From: Ideonella sp.
Lineage (GTDB): Bacteria; Pseudomonadota; Gammaproteobacteria; Burkholderiales; Burkholderiaceae_C
Length of the DNA: 64,000 nt
Direction of reading: 5' to 3'
Assembly: GCF_016702655.1 (NCBI RefSeq)
Contig: NZ_JADJDO010000004.1
Coordinates: 124,001 to 188,000, forward strand
The notes below the pieces were generated by a model, which did not search any database, had not been told where the DNA came from, and was given only the letters and a program-made list of their open reading frames with translations. A program made the position numbers and the translations under genes. Below are positions 26,556 to 35,849 of the stretch, piece by piece. The first letter of the stretch is position 1. Each line of letters opens with the position of its first letter.

Positions 26556-27875
26556 GTGCGCCGATTGGACTGGGCGCTAGCACTCGCGGTGATGGTCGGG
26601 CTGATCCTGACGCTGATGGGCGTCGGGGTTCCGGTCGCGTTCGCCTTCTTCGCGACCAACATCGTGTGCCTGTATCTCTTCATGGGCGGTTCGGTCGGCG
26701 TGGTGCAGATGGTCACGAACTTCGGCGACGCGGTCGCGCTCCACGCCCTGACGCCGATGCCGCTGTTCCTGATCATGGGCAGCCTGTTCTTCCGTTCCGG
26801 GCTTGGCGACGGCGTCTTCAAGGCCATCGACCTGTGCATCGGCAACCTGCGCGCCCGCCTGTCCTACCTGGTGGTGCTGGCCGGCGCGGTATTCGCGTCG
26901 CTGTCGGGGTCGAGCCTCGCCAACACCGGGATGATGGGCTCGTCGATGGTGCCCGAGATGCTGCGTCGAGGCTACAAGCCGCACATGGTCTACGGCCCGG
27001 TGCTCGGGGCGGGCGGCCTCGCGGTGATCATCCCGCCTTCGTCGCTCGCGGTGCTGCTGGGGTCGCTGGCGCAGATCGACGTCGGTGCGCTGCTGATCGC
27101 CGGCTTCCTGCCCGGCCTGCTGCTCACCCTCCTGTACATCACGCTGATCGCGGTCCAGGCGGCCGTCGACATCGACGCGGCGCCGCAGTACGACGCGCCG
27201 CGCGCGACCTTGCGCGAGAAGCTGGCCGCGATCCTCGTCAACGTCGTGCCGATGGGCGTGATCGTATTCCTCGTCGTCGGCACGATCATCCTCGGCGTCG
27301 CCTCGCCGACCGAGTCGGCCGCGCTCGGCTGCCTCGGGGTGATGGCGCTGCTGCCGGTCTATCGGCGCTTCTCGTGGAGCGTCGTCTGGAAGTCACTCGA
27401 CGACGCGATGAAGGTCACCGGCATGACCTTCCTCATCATCGCCGCGTCGACCACCTTCGCGCAGATCCTCGCGTTTTCCGGCGCGTCGGGCGGCATGATC
27501 GACTGGTTCGTCTCCTTCCACTGGTCGCCCTACGCGATGCTGGCGGTGGTGCTCGTCGTGATCCTGCTGCTCGGCATGTTCATGGACCAGCTGTCGATGA
27601 TGCTGATCACCCTGCCGATCTTCTTCCCGATCGCCCATTCGCTCGGCTTCGATCCGGTCTGGTTCGGACTGATCCTGCTGCTGTCCTACGAGGTCGGCTT
27701 CACGACGCCGCCGTTCGGACTGCTGCTGTTCGTGATGCTCGGCGTCGCGCCGCCCGGCATGAAGCTGGGCACGGTGGCGCGTGCCGCCCTGCCCTACATC
27801 CTGTGCACGATCTTGCTGATCGTGCTGATCGTCGCCTTTCCGTGGCTCGCGCTGTGGCTGCCACGGCTGATGTAG
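26556..27875 (+). CDS. dctM: TRAP transporter large permease DctM
   Basis: A 439-residue inner-membrane protein with about 12 hydrophobic segments, starting at GTG 26556. GVGVPVAFAFFATNIVCLYL, then FASLSGSSLANTGMMGSSMV and GGLAVIIPPSSLAVLLGSLA, are the ion/substrate-binding signatures of the DctM (IT) family, repeated in the second half as VASPTESAALGCLGVMALLP and FMDQLSMMLITLPIFFPIAH. The stop overlaps the start of the next gene by one base. It forms the translocation pathway with DctQ. Confidence 0.92.
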   Translation: MRRLDWALALAVMVGLILTLMGVGVPVAFAFFATNIVCLYLFMGGSVGVVQMVTNFGDAVALHALTPMPLFLIMGSLFFRSGLGDGVFKAIDLCIGNLRARLSYLVVLAGAVFASLSGSSLANTGMMGSSMVPEMLRRGYKPHMVYGPVLGAGGLAVIIPPSSLAVLLGSLAQIDVGALLIAGFLPGLLLTLLYITLIAVQAAVDIDAAPQYDAPRATLREKLAAILVNVVPMGVIVFLVVGTIILGVASPTESAALGCLGVMALLPVYRRFSWSVVWKSLDDAMKVTGMTFLIIAASTTFAQILAFSGASGGMIDWFVSFHWSPYAMLAVVLVVILLLGMFMDQLSMMLITLPIFFPIAHSLGFDPVWFGLILLLSYEVGFTTPPFGLLLFVMLGVAPPGMKLGTVARAALPYILCTILLIVLIVAFPWLALWLPRLM

Positions 27876-30800
27876 TGCGCCAGGTCGAGCTCGCGGACAA
27901 GTTCCGCGCCGAGAACGGCCCGATCTATCTGTCGGGTGTGCAGGCGCTGGTGCGGCTGCTGCTCGAGCAGCGCCGCCGCGATGCGCGTCACGGGCTTTCG
28001 ACCGCTGGCTACGTCTCGGGCTACCGCGGCTCGCCGCTCGGCGGCGTGGACTTCGCGCTCTGGCAGGCGCAGGCGCAGATCGAGGCGGCATCGATCCGCT
28101 TCGAGCCCGGACTCAACGAGGAACTCGCCGCCACCATGGTCCATGGCAGCCAGCAGGTCGGCGCGATCGGCGGCGCGCGCGTCGACGGCGTGTTCGGGCT
28201 CTGGTACGCCAAGAACCCTGGCGTCGACCGCGCTGGCGACGCGCTCAAGCATGCCAATGCGGCCGGCACCGCACCGCTGGGCGGCGTGCTCGCGGTGTCG
28301 GGCGACGATCCGGGCGCGACCTCGTCGTCGATCGCCAACCAGTGCGACCATGCCTTCATCTCCGCGTCGATCCCGGTCCTGGCACCGGCCAGCGTTGCCG
28401 AGATCCTCGACTACGGCCTGATCGGCTACGGCCTGTCGCGCTTCGCCGGCGTCTGGGTCGGCCTGAAGACTGTCGCCGACGTGATCGAGGCCAGTGCTTC
28501 GGTGAACGTCGATGTCGAAAGCCCGCAGCTGCGGTTGCCCGAAGGGCTGGAGCGGCCGGCCACCGGCTGGGGAATGCGCTGGCCCGACAACCGTTGGGAC
28601 CAGGATGCGCGCCTGCTCGGCCTGCGCCTGCCCGCTGCGCGCGCCTACGCGCTGGCGAACCGCATCGATGCGGTCGTGTTCGGCGCCGCGCGGCCGCGCT
28701 TCGGGATCGTCACGGCCGGCAAGGCCGCCGGCGACGTGCGTGATGCGCTTGCGCTGCTGGGCATCGACGAAGTTGCGGCCGACGCGCTCGGCCTGGCGGT
28801 TTACAAGGTCGGCATGGTGTGGCCGCTCGAGCCGCAGGCCCTGCGCGCATTCGGCGAAGGGCTGGACGAGATCCTCGTCGTCGAGGAGCGGCGCGCGATC
28901 GTCGAGCCTCAGCTCAAGGAGCAGGCCTACGCGTGGCCCTCCGGGCGCCGGCCGGCGGTGGTGGGCAAGACCGACGAATCCGGCGCGCCGCTGCTGCCCG
29001 AAGGCGGTGTGCTCGCACCGCTGGACGTCGCGCGGGTGCTCGCCCAGCGCCTCGGACGGCGAGGCGTTCCGGCAAGCATGCTGGCCTGCATCGACAGGCC
29101 CGGCCAGACGGCACAACTGGCAGGCTCCGAAATGCCGACCCGCAGCCCGCACTTCTGCGCCGGCTGCCCGCATGCGCGGTCGACCCGCGTTCCCGAGGGC
29201 AGCCTCGCGATGGCCGGCATCGGCTGCCATTCGCTGCGCCTCGGGATGCCCGAGTCGAGGACGATGTTCATGGTGCAGATGGGGGGCGAAGGCAGCAACT
29301 GGCTCGGCGCTGCGCCCTTCGTCGAACGTGCACATGTGTTCCAGAACCTCGGCGACGGCACCTACACGCATTCCGGTTCGCTTGCGGTGCGCGCAGCTGT
29401 CGCTGCCGGTGCGCGCATGACGTTTCGCATCCTCTACAACGGCACGGTCGCGATGACCGGCGGCCAGCCCGCCGAAGGTGCGCTGACGATCGCGCAGATC
29501 GCGCGCCAGCTGCTTGCCGAAGGCGTGGCGCGCGTGGTCGTCGTCGCCGAGGATCCGCAAGTCCACCGCGGCGGGCTCGCGCCGGGTGTCGAGGTCTTCG
29601 GCCGCGACGCCCTCGAGCGCCTGCAACGCGAGTTGCGCGAGGTCCCGGCCGTGACCGCGCTCATCTATGACCAGCCCTGCGCGATCGAGAAGCGCCGCCA
29701 GCGCAAGCGGGGCGACCGACCGCCGATGGCCGCGCGCGTGTTCATCAACGAGCGCGTCTGCGAAGGCTGTGGCGACTGCGCCGAGCAGTCGCAGTGCGCT
29801 GCGCTGATGCCGGTGCAGACCGAGCTCGGCGTCAAGCGCCGCATCGACCTGTCGGCCTGCAATGCCGACCTGTCATGCCTGGACGGCTTCTGTCCCAGCT
29901 TCGTGACCCTCGAAGGGGCCCGGCTGCGATCGCTGCCCGCGCTGGAAGTCGACACGTCGGGCCTACCCGACCCGGTGTTGCCGGCACTGTGCGACGCGGA
30001 CGAGATCATCGTCACCGGCATCGGCGGCGCCGGCGTGATGACGGCCGGCGCCATTCTCGGCATGGCGGCTCACCTCGAGGGCCATGGCTGCAGCGTGCTC
30101 GACAACACCGGCATCGCGCGCAAGGGCGGCGCGGTGTCCAGCCACGTGCGGCTCGCCGCACAGCCCGGCGGCCTGCGCGCGAGCCGCATCGATGCCGCGC
30201 GGGCGCGGACGCTGATCGGGGGCGATCTGCTGGTCAGCGCCGAGCCGGCCACGCTGTCTCGCCTCGAACGGGGCCGAACCCGGGCCGTGCTCAATGCCGA
30301 CGCCGTGCCGACACTCAACCAGCGCCTCGATCCCTCGGCGGGGTTCGACCCGGCACCGCTGCAGCGCGCGATCGAGCAGGCCGTGGGCGCGGACGCCGTG
30401 CACGCGCTGGCCGCGACGACGATCGCCGAGCGCCTGCTCGGCGACGCGATTCACGCCAACCTGGTGCTGCTCGGCGCGGCCTGGCAGCTCGGCATGCTGC
30501 CGCTGTCGTGCGCAGCGATCGAGCGTGCGATCGACCTGAACGGGGACGCTGCAAAGCTGAACCGGCGCGCCTTCGCGCTCGGCCGGCTCGCCATCTGCGA
30601 GCCGGCGCGGCTGGCGGACGCAATGGCGCCCACGTCACGGCACGCGGCGGCGACCAGCCTCGACGAGGTCATCGCGCACCATGCGGCCTGGCTCACCACC
30701 TACCAGGACGCAGCCTATGCGCAACGCTACGCCGCGCTCGTCGACAAGGTTCGGCGCGCCGAGACAGCCTCGGGGGTGGGCGGCGACGAACTCGCGCGCG

Positions 30801-31306
30801 CGGTTGCCGACGGCTACTTTCGCCTGCTCGCGATCAAGGACGAGTACGAGGTGGCGCGCCTGTACACCGATGGCGACTTCCGGCGCGAACTCGAACAGCG
30901 CTTCGAGGGGCCTTGGCAGTTGAACTACCACTTCGCGCCCCCGCTGCTGGCCGGCATCGACGCGCGCAACGGACGGCCGCGCAAGCGCCGGTTCGGCGCC
31001 TGGATCGAGCCCGGACTCAGGGCGCTGGCGCGCTGCCGGCACGTGCGCGGCACCTGGCTCGATCCTTTCGGCTACAGCGCCGAGCGGCGGCTGGAGCGGT
31101 GCCTGATCGTCGACTACGAGCGCGCGCTCGATGCGGCCCTGGCGCGGTTGACCGCGGAGCATCATGCGCTGGTGGTCGAACTCGCCGCATTGCCAGGCCG
31201 GATGCGCGGCTTCGGCCCGGTCAAGGCGAAGAACATCGCCGCCGCGCAGCGGCGCGCAGCCGAGATCGGGGCCGCACTCGCAGCCCGCGGGGGGACAGGA
31301 CCATGA
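27875..31306 (+). CDS. fused indolepyruvate ferredoxin oxidoreductase (IOR)-family 2-oxoacid oxidoreductase
   Basis: A 1143-residue single-chain enzyme from a GTG at 27875 overlapping the dctM stop. Order: pyrimidine/TPP domain (LSTAGYVSGYRGSPLGGVDF), TPP-binding domain (NLGDGTYTHSGSLAVRAA and YNGTVAMTGGQPAEGALTIA), a cysteine-rich segment for a 4Fe-4S cluster (VCEGCGDCAEQSQCAA, then CNADLSCLDGFCPS at about 625-675), and a gamma-type domain (VTGIGGAGVMTAGAILGMAA). Bacterial fused IORs oxidatively decarboxylate aryl- or branched-chain 2-oxo acids to acyl-CoA. Next to a D-2-hydroxyacid dehydrogenase and a TRAP importer it suggests hydroxy acid to oxo acid to acyl-CoA. The exact substrate is not visible. 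Confidence 0.9.
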   Translation: MRQVELADKFRAENGPIYLSGVQALVRLLLEQRRRDARHGLSTAGYVSGYRGSPLGGVDFALWQAQAQIEAASIRFEPGLNEELAATMVHGSQQVGAIGGARVDGVFGLWYAKNPGVDRAGDALKHANAAGTAPLGGVLAVSGDDPGATSSSIANQCDHAFISASIPVLAPASVAEILDYGLIGYGLSRFAGVWVGLKTVADVIEASASVNVDVESPQLRLPEGLERPATGWGMRWPDNRWDQDARLLGLRLPAARAYALANRIDAVVFGAARPRFGIVTAGKAAGDVRDALALLGIDEVAADALGLAVYKVGMVWPLEPQALRAFGEGLDEILVVEERRAIVEPQLKEQAYAWPSGRRPAVVGKTDESGAPLLPEGGVLAPLDVARVLAQRLGRRGVPASMLACIDRPGQTAQLAGSEMPTRSPHFCAGCPHARSTRVPEGSLAMAGIGCHSLRLGMPESRTMFMVQMGGEGSNWLGAAPFVERAHVFQNLGDGTYTHSGSLAVRAAVAAGARMTFRILYNGTVAMTGGQPAEGALTIAQIARQLLAEGVARVVVVAEDPQVHRGGLAPGVEVFGRDALERLQRELREVPAVTALIYDQPCAIEKRRQRKRGDRPPMAARVFINERVCEGCGDCAEQSQCAALMPVQTELGVKRRIDLSACNADLSCLDGFCPSFVTLEGARLRSLPALEVDTSGLPDPVLPALCDADEIIVTGIGGAGVMTAGAILGMAAHLEGHGCSVLDNTGIARKGGAVSSHVRLAAQPGGLRASRIDAARARTLIGGDLLVSAEPATLSRLERGRTRAVLNADAVPTLNQRLDPSAGFDPAPLQRAIEQAVGADAVHALAATTIAERLLGDAIHANLVLLGAAWQLGMLPLSCAAIERAIDLNGDAAKLNRRAFALGRLAICEPARLADAMAPTSRHAAATSLDEVIAHHAAWLTTYQDAAYAQRYAALVDKVRRAETASGVGGDELARAVADGYFRLLAIKDEYEVARLYTDGDFRRELEQRFEGPWQLNYHFAPPLLAGIDARNGRPRKRRFGAWIEPGLRALARCRHVRGTWLDPFGYSAERRLERCLIVDYERALDAALARLTAEHHALVVELAALPGRMRGFGPVKAKNIAAAQRRAAEIGAALAARGGTGP

Positions 31307-32712
31307 GCCAGCCAGTCACCGCAACGCCGCCCACGTACGGCACGGTCGATCCAGCGCTGATCGCGAATCTGCGTGCGATCGCCGGTGATCGCGTCGTCAC
31401 GGCCCCGGCCGTCTGCCTGCAGCATGGCAGCGACGAGTCCTATCACCCCGGCCAGGCGCCCGATGTCGTGGTCGGCGTCACGTCGACCGAGGAAGTCGCG
31501 CAGGTGCTGCGCCTGTGCTCGGCACATCGCATCCCGGTCGTGCCCTACGGTGCCGGAACCTCGCTCGAAGGTCATCTCGCGGCAGTCCAGGGCGGCGTCT
31601 GCATCGACCTGTCGGCGATGAGCCAGGTACTCGCGGTCCGCCCGGCCGATCTCGACGCCAGCGTGCAGGCCGGCATCAGCCGCGAGGCGTTGAACCGGCA
31701 TCTGCGCGACACGGGTCTGTTCTTCTCGGTCGATCCCGGCGCCAACGCCAGCCTCGGCGGCATGGCTGCCACGCGGGCCTCGGGCACCAATGCCGTGCGC
31801 TACGGCACGATGCGCGAGAACGTGCTCGCGCTGACGGTCGTGCTCGCGTCGGGGCGCGTGATCCGCACCGGAACCCGGGCCCGCAAATCGGCCGCCGGCT
31901 ACGACCTCACACGACTGTTCGTCGGTTCCGAAGGGACGCTGGGCGTCATCACCGAACTGACGGTGCGCCTGCACGGCGTGCCCGAGGTGATCTCGGCTGC
32001 CGTTGTGCCCTTTGCAGAGGTCGCAGGCGCGGTGCAGGCCGTGATCGAGATGCTGCAGCTCGCGATCCCAGTGTCGCGGGTCGAGTTTCTCGACGAATTG
32101 CAGATCGAGGCCATCAACCGCTACAGCAGGCGCGACCTGCCTCGGCGGCCGACGCTGTTCATCGAGTTCGGCGGCATGCCGGCTGCGGTGGCCGAACAGG
32201 TCGCTGCCGTGCGCGAGATCTGCGCCGAACATGGCGGCGACGATTTCCAGTGGGCCAGCGATCCGGCCGAGCGCGCAAGTCTCTGGGAAGCGCGCCACAA
32301 GGCGGCCTACGCCGCGATGGCGCTACGCCCCGGCGCGCGCGCCTGGGCCACCGACGTGTGCGTGCCGATTTCGAGCCTGGCCGACTGCATCGCGGGCGCG
32401 CGCGAAGACGCTGCCTCAGCCCCCTTCCCGACCATGGTCGTCGGGCATGTCGGCGACGGCAACTTCCACCTGCCCATGCTCGTCGACGGCAACAACCCGG
32501 CCGAGGTCGCCGCGGCGCAGCGGCTCAACGCCCAGGTTGTCGAGCGCGCGCTCGCGATGGACGGCACCTGCACCGGCGAGCACGGCATCGGACTGGGCAA
32601 GATGGACTTCCTGCTTGCCGAACACGGCCCGGACGCGATCGATGCGATGCGTGCCATCAAGCACGCGCTCGACCCGCTGGGCATCATGAACCCGGGCAAG
32701 ATGTTCCTTTGA
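31303..32712 (+). CDS. FAD-linked oxidase, D-lactate/D-2-hydroxyacid dehydrogenase type
   Basis: A 469-residue flavoprotein whose ATG overlaps the IOR stop (ATGA). FAD_binding_4 domain: IPVVPYGAGTSLEGHLAAVQ (about 75-95), then GGMAATRASGTNAVRYGTMR and LFVGSEGTLGVITELTVRLH. C-terminal FAD-oxidase domain: VGHVGDGNFHLPMLVD and GTCTGEHGIGLGKMDFLLAE with the active-site His residues. This is the family of D-lactate dehydrogenase (cytochrome) and glycolate oxidase GlcD. It would oxidise a 2-hydroxy acid to the 2-oxo acid used by the IOR enzyme encoded just upstream. A short copy of its last 17 codons reappears at 49496-49549. Confidence 0.9.
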   Translation: MSQPVTATPPTYGTVDPALIANLRAIAGDRVVTAPAVCLQHGSDESYHPGQAPDVVVGVTSTEEVAQVLRLCSAHRIPVVPYGAGTSLEGHLAAVQGGVCIDLSAMSQVLAVRPADLDASVQAGISREALNRHLRDTGLFFSVDPGANASLGGMAATRASGTNAVRYGTMRENVLALTVVLASGRVIRTGTRARKSAAGYDLTRLFVGSEGTLGVITELTVRLHGVPEVISAAVVPFAEVAGAVQAVIEMLQLAIPVSRVEFLDELQIEAINRYSRRDLPRRPTLFIEFGGMPAAVAEQVAAVREICAEHGGDDFQWASDPAERASLWEARHKAAYAAMALRPGARAWATDVCVPISSLADCIAGAREDAASAPFPTMVVGHVGDGNFHLPMLVDGNNPAEVAAAQRLNAQVVERALAMDGTCTGEHGIGLGKMDFLLAEHGPDAIDAMRAIKHALDPLGIMNPGKMFL

Positions 32713-32722
32713 CACACAGGCC

Positions 32723-33511
32723 ATGATCAGGCGTCACTTCATCGACCTGCCCGCGGGCACGATTCACTGCGCGATCGCGGGCAGCGGGCAACCGCTCCTG
32801 CTGCTGCACCAGACCCCGCGCTCCTGGGACGAGTACCGCGACGTGCTGCCCTTGCTCGGCAGACACTTCAAGGCGATTGCGATGGACACGCTCGGCTATG
32901 GTGACTCGTCCAAGCCGCTGCCCGTGCGCGACTCGATCGAGCTCTGGGCCGAGGTTGCGCTCGCCCTCGCCGACGCGCTCGGACTCGCGCAGTTCGGCGT
33001 CGTGGGCCACCACACCGGTGCCGCGATCGCGATCGAACTCGCAGCCGCCTTCCCGCAGCGCATCACGGCGGCAGTGCTGTCGGCGCCGCCATGGGTGGAT
33101 GCCGAGCGCCGCGCGCGCCATGCCCGGCCTTCGCGCATCGACAACGTGCCGCGCCAGAGCGACGGTTCGCATCTGACCGAGCTCTGGCGCATCCGCCAGC
33201 CCTGGTACCCGGCGGGCGATATCGACCTGCTCGAACGCTTTGTCGTCGATGCGGTCAAGGCCGGGCCGCGCGCCGCCGAAGGGCACGCGGTCGTGGCGCG
33301 CTACGTGATGGAGGCGCGCCTGCCGCTGGTGCGCTGCCCGGTGCTCGTGATCGCGCCGACGGCCGATCCGCACGCCTTTCCGCACGCCCGGCGCGTGGCC
33401 GACGCCATCGCCGGCGCGCGCGTGGCCGAGGTCGAGGGCGGCATGGTGCCGCTGCCCGACCAGATGCCCGAGCGCTTCGCTGAACTGGTGACGGGCTTCA
33501 TGCGCGGATGA
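32723..33511 (+). CDS. alpha/beta-fold hydrolase with His in the nucleophile position (copy 1)
   Basis: A 262-residue alpha/beta hydrolase: HQTPRSWDEYRDVLPLLGRH (oxyanion loop), FKAIAMDTLGYGDSSKP, and nucleophile elbow FGVVGHHTGAAIA. The usual GxSxG is G95-H-H-T-G99, so the nucleophile Ser/Asp is replaced by His97. VLVIAPTADPHAFP carries a candidate acid, but no clear catalytic His follows in the C-terminal segment (AEVEGGMVPLPDQMPERFAE). It may be a non-hydrolytic or atypical member. It is 10 bp downstream of the FAD oxidase and ends the operon. A 98 percent identical copy is at 49560-50348. Confidence 0.85.
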   Translation: MIRRHFIDLPAGTIHCAIAGSGQPLLLLHQTPRSWDEYRDVLPLLGRHFKAIAMDTLGYGDSSKPLPVRDSIELWAEVALALADALGLAQFGVVGHHTGAAIAIELAAAFPQRITAAVLSAPPWVDAERRARHARPSRIDNVPRQSDGSHLTELWRIRQPWYPAGDIDLLERFVVDAVKAGPRAAEGHAVVARYVMEARLPLVRCPVLVIAPTADPHAFPHARRVADAIAGARVAEVEGGMVPLPDQMPERFAELVTGFMRG

Positions 33512-33613
33512 CGAGCGGTGGCGACTCGACGACCGAGCCCCGGCGCGGCGGCATGCCCTTCAGACCTGCGAGGCAAAGGTTCGCCTCCGCGAGCCATGCC
33601 TGTCCGGCCCCTG

Positions 33614-34186
33614 TCAAGCCTCGACAGACCCCGCCAGCATGTCGCCCACCAGCCCCAGCGTCTTCGCGTCGCAGACAACGCCCCGCCCCAGGTGAGCGTT
33701 CATCGCGTATCCGTCGAAGGCCATCAGCAGCACGCCGGCGAGCCGCCTACCGTCGTCGGCCGGAAGCGACAGGCAGTCGGCCAGCCAGCCGCCGACGCGC
33801 GTCTGCACCGTCTCGCGCAGGTGCGGGCTGTATTCCTCGCTGCCGCTGGTTGACAGCGCCTGCATCACGTTGTTCGCGAAGCCGTTGCTGTCGCGCGGCA
33901 ACTCGCGCCACAACGCGACCAGCAGACGCTGGAAACGCTCGCGCCGCGTCTTGACGCGGCTCAGCGAGCGCTCGACGCGATCGAGCCGTTCGAGCAACCA
34001 AGGCTCATAGAGCGTGTACAAGATCTCGATCTTCGACTTGAAGTAGACGTAGACGTTCGCCGTCGAGATGCCGGCCTCGCGCGCGACCGCGGGGATCGAG
34101 GTCTCGACGTAGCCGCGCTCAGTGAACTGCCGGAACGCAGCAGCCAGAATCGCATCGCGAACGCCGTCCTTCTTGGTCTGTGCCAT
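33614..34186 (-). CDS. TetR-family transcriptional regulator
   Basis: A regulator of about 190 residues from the ATG at 34186, which has GGAGG just upstream (in-frame starts at 34204 and 34237 are possible). The N-terminal HTH reads VRDAILAAAFRQFTERGYVE, then SIPAVAREAGISTANVYVYF and KSKIEILYTLY; the C-terminal ligand domain is all-helical. It is divergent from the CoxG/molybdenum-hydroxylase operon, and a palindrome at 34276-34291 overlaps that operon's promoter. A related sequence at 43278-43306 precedes the HyuAB genes, so both blocks are probably under this repressor. Confidence 0.88.
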   Translation of the reverse strand: MAQTKKDGVRDAILAAAFRQFTERGYVETSIPAVAREAGISTANVYVYFKSKIEILYTLYEPWLLERLDRVERSLSRVKTRRERFQRLLVALWRELPRDSNGFANNVMQALSTSGSEEYSPHLRETVQTRVGGWLADCLSLPADDGRRLAGVLLMAFDGYAMNAHLGRGVVCDAKTLGLVGDMLAGSVEA

Positions 34187-34275
34187 CCATCCTCCGAATG
34201 CCATGTTAGCGCGCACGCTTCGCCACGAGCACGGCAACGGATCGCGAGCGAGCGGGCACGCGTATCTTGCATCTT

Positions 34276-34325
34276 AATACTGAATAGTATTCTCTATTGA
34301 CAAACCCATTGAATCGCCGGATAAC
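34276..34325 (+). promoter_or_regulatory. sigma-70-like promoter overlapped by a TetR-type operator
   Basis: AATACTGAATAGTATT (34276-34291) is an inverted repeat. Six bases later TTGACA (34297-34302), a 17-bp spacer and GATAAC (34320-34325) form a good -35/-10 pair directed towards the CoxG-like gene. Repressor binding here would block RNA polymerase. Transcription would start near 34333, which rules out the in-frame TTG at 34297 as the start of translation. Confidence 0.65.
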
Positions 34326-34416
34326 CCACTGCGACGGTGCAGCACCGTGCCCGAGCGCAGCGGACGGCACATCAGGGATCGCGGATGCAGGCCTGTCGGT
34401 CGAGGAGATTCGCGCG

Positions 34417-34992
34417 ATGCTTATCGAAGGAGAGTTTCCGGTCGCGGCGTCCAGCGAGACGTTGATCAGCCATCTTTTCGATCCCCGGCTGATGGCCTCC
34501 TGCCTGCCCGGCTGCGAGTCGCTCGAGCCGCTTCCCGAGGACCGCTACCGCGCCGTCGTCGTCGTCGCGCTCGCAGGCATCAAGGCGCGCTTCAACCTGC
34601 AAGTCGAGGTCACGCATCGGCTCGAGCGGGAGGTCCGGGCGATCACGCGCGGCGAGGAGGGCGGCCAGGCGAGCGCGCTGCAGGCCGACAGCCGGGTGAT
34701 CCTGGAGCCTGTCGAAGGCGGCACGCTGGTGCGCTACCGCTCCGAGGTCTCGCTGAGCGGGCGGCTCGGACGCTTCGGCCTGGGCATGATGAAAAAGAAG
34801 GCGCAGGCAATGGGCGACGAGTTCGCCTCGAACTTGCGGCGCGAACTCGAGGCGCCGAGCGCAGTCGCGGCACCGGCTGCACGCACCGCACCCACTGCAC
34901 CCACTGCACCGGCGGCGCCGGCTTTGCGCCGCTGGTGGGCGGCGCTGCTGCGCTGGATACGCGGATTGACCTCAGCGCGTGGCGCTGGGTGA
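34417..34992 (+). CDS. coxG: CoxG-like SRPBCC-domain protein
   Basis: About 191 residues from the ATG at 34417, preceded by GAGGAG at suitable spacing. The CoxG/DUF-type SRPBCC fold is shown by FPVAASSETLISHLFDPRLM, then ASCLPGCESLEPLPEDRYRA, and a C-terminal membrane-directed tail with a Pro/Ala-rich linker (about 150-170) and a hydrophobic/basic end (RRWWAALLRWIRGL). CoxG proteins anchor or help mature molybdenum hydroxylases of the CoxLMS class at the membrane. It precedes the three subunit genes of such an enzyme, 14 bp apart. Confidence 0.82.
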   Translation: MLIEGEFPVAASSETLISHLFDPRLMASCLPGCESLEPLPEDRYRAVVVVALAGIKARFNLQVEVTHRLEREVRAITRGEEGGQASALQADSRVILEPVEGGTLVRYRSEVSLSGRLGRFGLGMMKKKAQAMGDEFASNLRRELEAPSAVAAPAARTAPTAPTAPAAPALRRWWAALLRWIRGLTSARGAG

Positions 34993-35006
34993 AGGGAGTC
35001 GAGGCA

Positions 35007-35849
35007 ATGGCACTCCAAGGTATGTTCCGTCCGCGCACCGTCGACGAAGCGCTCGAGTTGCTGGCTCAGGATCCGGAGGCGCGGCTCTTGGCGGGCGGTG
35101 CGACGCTGGTCGCGATGATCAACGCCCGAGTGGTCGCGCCCGCTGCGCTCGTGCATCTGGCCGGCATCCGCGAGTTGCACGGCATCTCGACGCTGTCCGA
35201 CGGCCGCGTGCGCATCGGTGCATTCACGCGCCATCGCGACACTGCCGCCTGCGCGCTCGCGCTTGGCAGCGGCACCGTCGTGCGCGACGCGGCGTCCCAG
35301 ATCGCGAACGCGACGGTGCGCAACATGGGCACGATCGGCGGCTCGATCTCGTTCGCCGATCCCGGACTGGACTACCCGCCGGCCCTGGTCGCGGCGCGGG
35401 CGAGCGTCGAGATCGCTTCGCGGTCGGGCCGCCGCACGCTGCCTGCGCGCGAGTTCTTCGTCGATTGGTATACCACCGCGCGCCAGGACGATGAGATCGT
35501 CACCGCAGTTCTGCTGCCTGCGCCCGACGGCGGCACAGGGCTCTACGTCAAGCACGCCCGCGTCGCCGGCGACTATGCAACCGCCTCGGTCGCGATCGCG
35601 CGCGACGGCGCCGGCCGGCTGCGCGTCGCCGTCGGCAGCTGCGGCCCGACCCCCATCGCCGACGATGAGGTCGATGTGATGCTTTCGGCCGATGCCAGCG
35701 CAGCTGCGGTCGCGCGCGCCGGCGAGCGACTGCGGTCGCTCGCCGATCCTCTCGATGACGTGCGCGGAACCTCCGAGTACCGCCGCATGCTGATCCCGCG
35801 CCTGCTCGCGCGGGCCTGCCGCCAGATTCATGCCCGAGGTGCCGCATGA
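35007..35849 (+). CDS. molybdenum hydroxylase FAD-binding (medium) subunit
   Basis: A 280-residue subunit. MFRPRTVDEALELLAQDPEA, then RLLAGGATLVAMINARV (first FAD loop) and NATVRNMGTIGGSISFADPG (second FAD loop), are the FAD_binding_5 signatures of xanthine dehydrogenase/CoxM medium chains. It passes electrons from the Fe-S subunit to FAD. Its stop overlaps the start of the Fe-S subunit gene (ATGA). Normal length (about 280-290). Confidence 0.92.
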   Translation: MALQGMFRPRTVDEALELLAQDPEARLLAGGATLVAMINARVVAPAALVHLAGIRELHGISTLSDGRVRIGAFTRHRDTAACALALGSGTVVRDAASQIANATVRNMGTIGGSISFADPGLDYPPALVAARASVEIASRSGRRTLPAREFFVDWYTTARQDDEIVTAVLLPAPDGGTGLYVKHARVAGDYATASVAIARDGAGRLRVAVGSCGPTPIADDEVDVMLSADASAAAVARAGERLRSLADPLDDVRGTSEYRRMLIPRLLARACRQIHARGAA

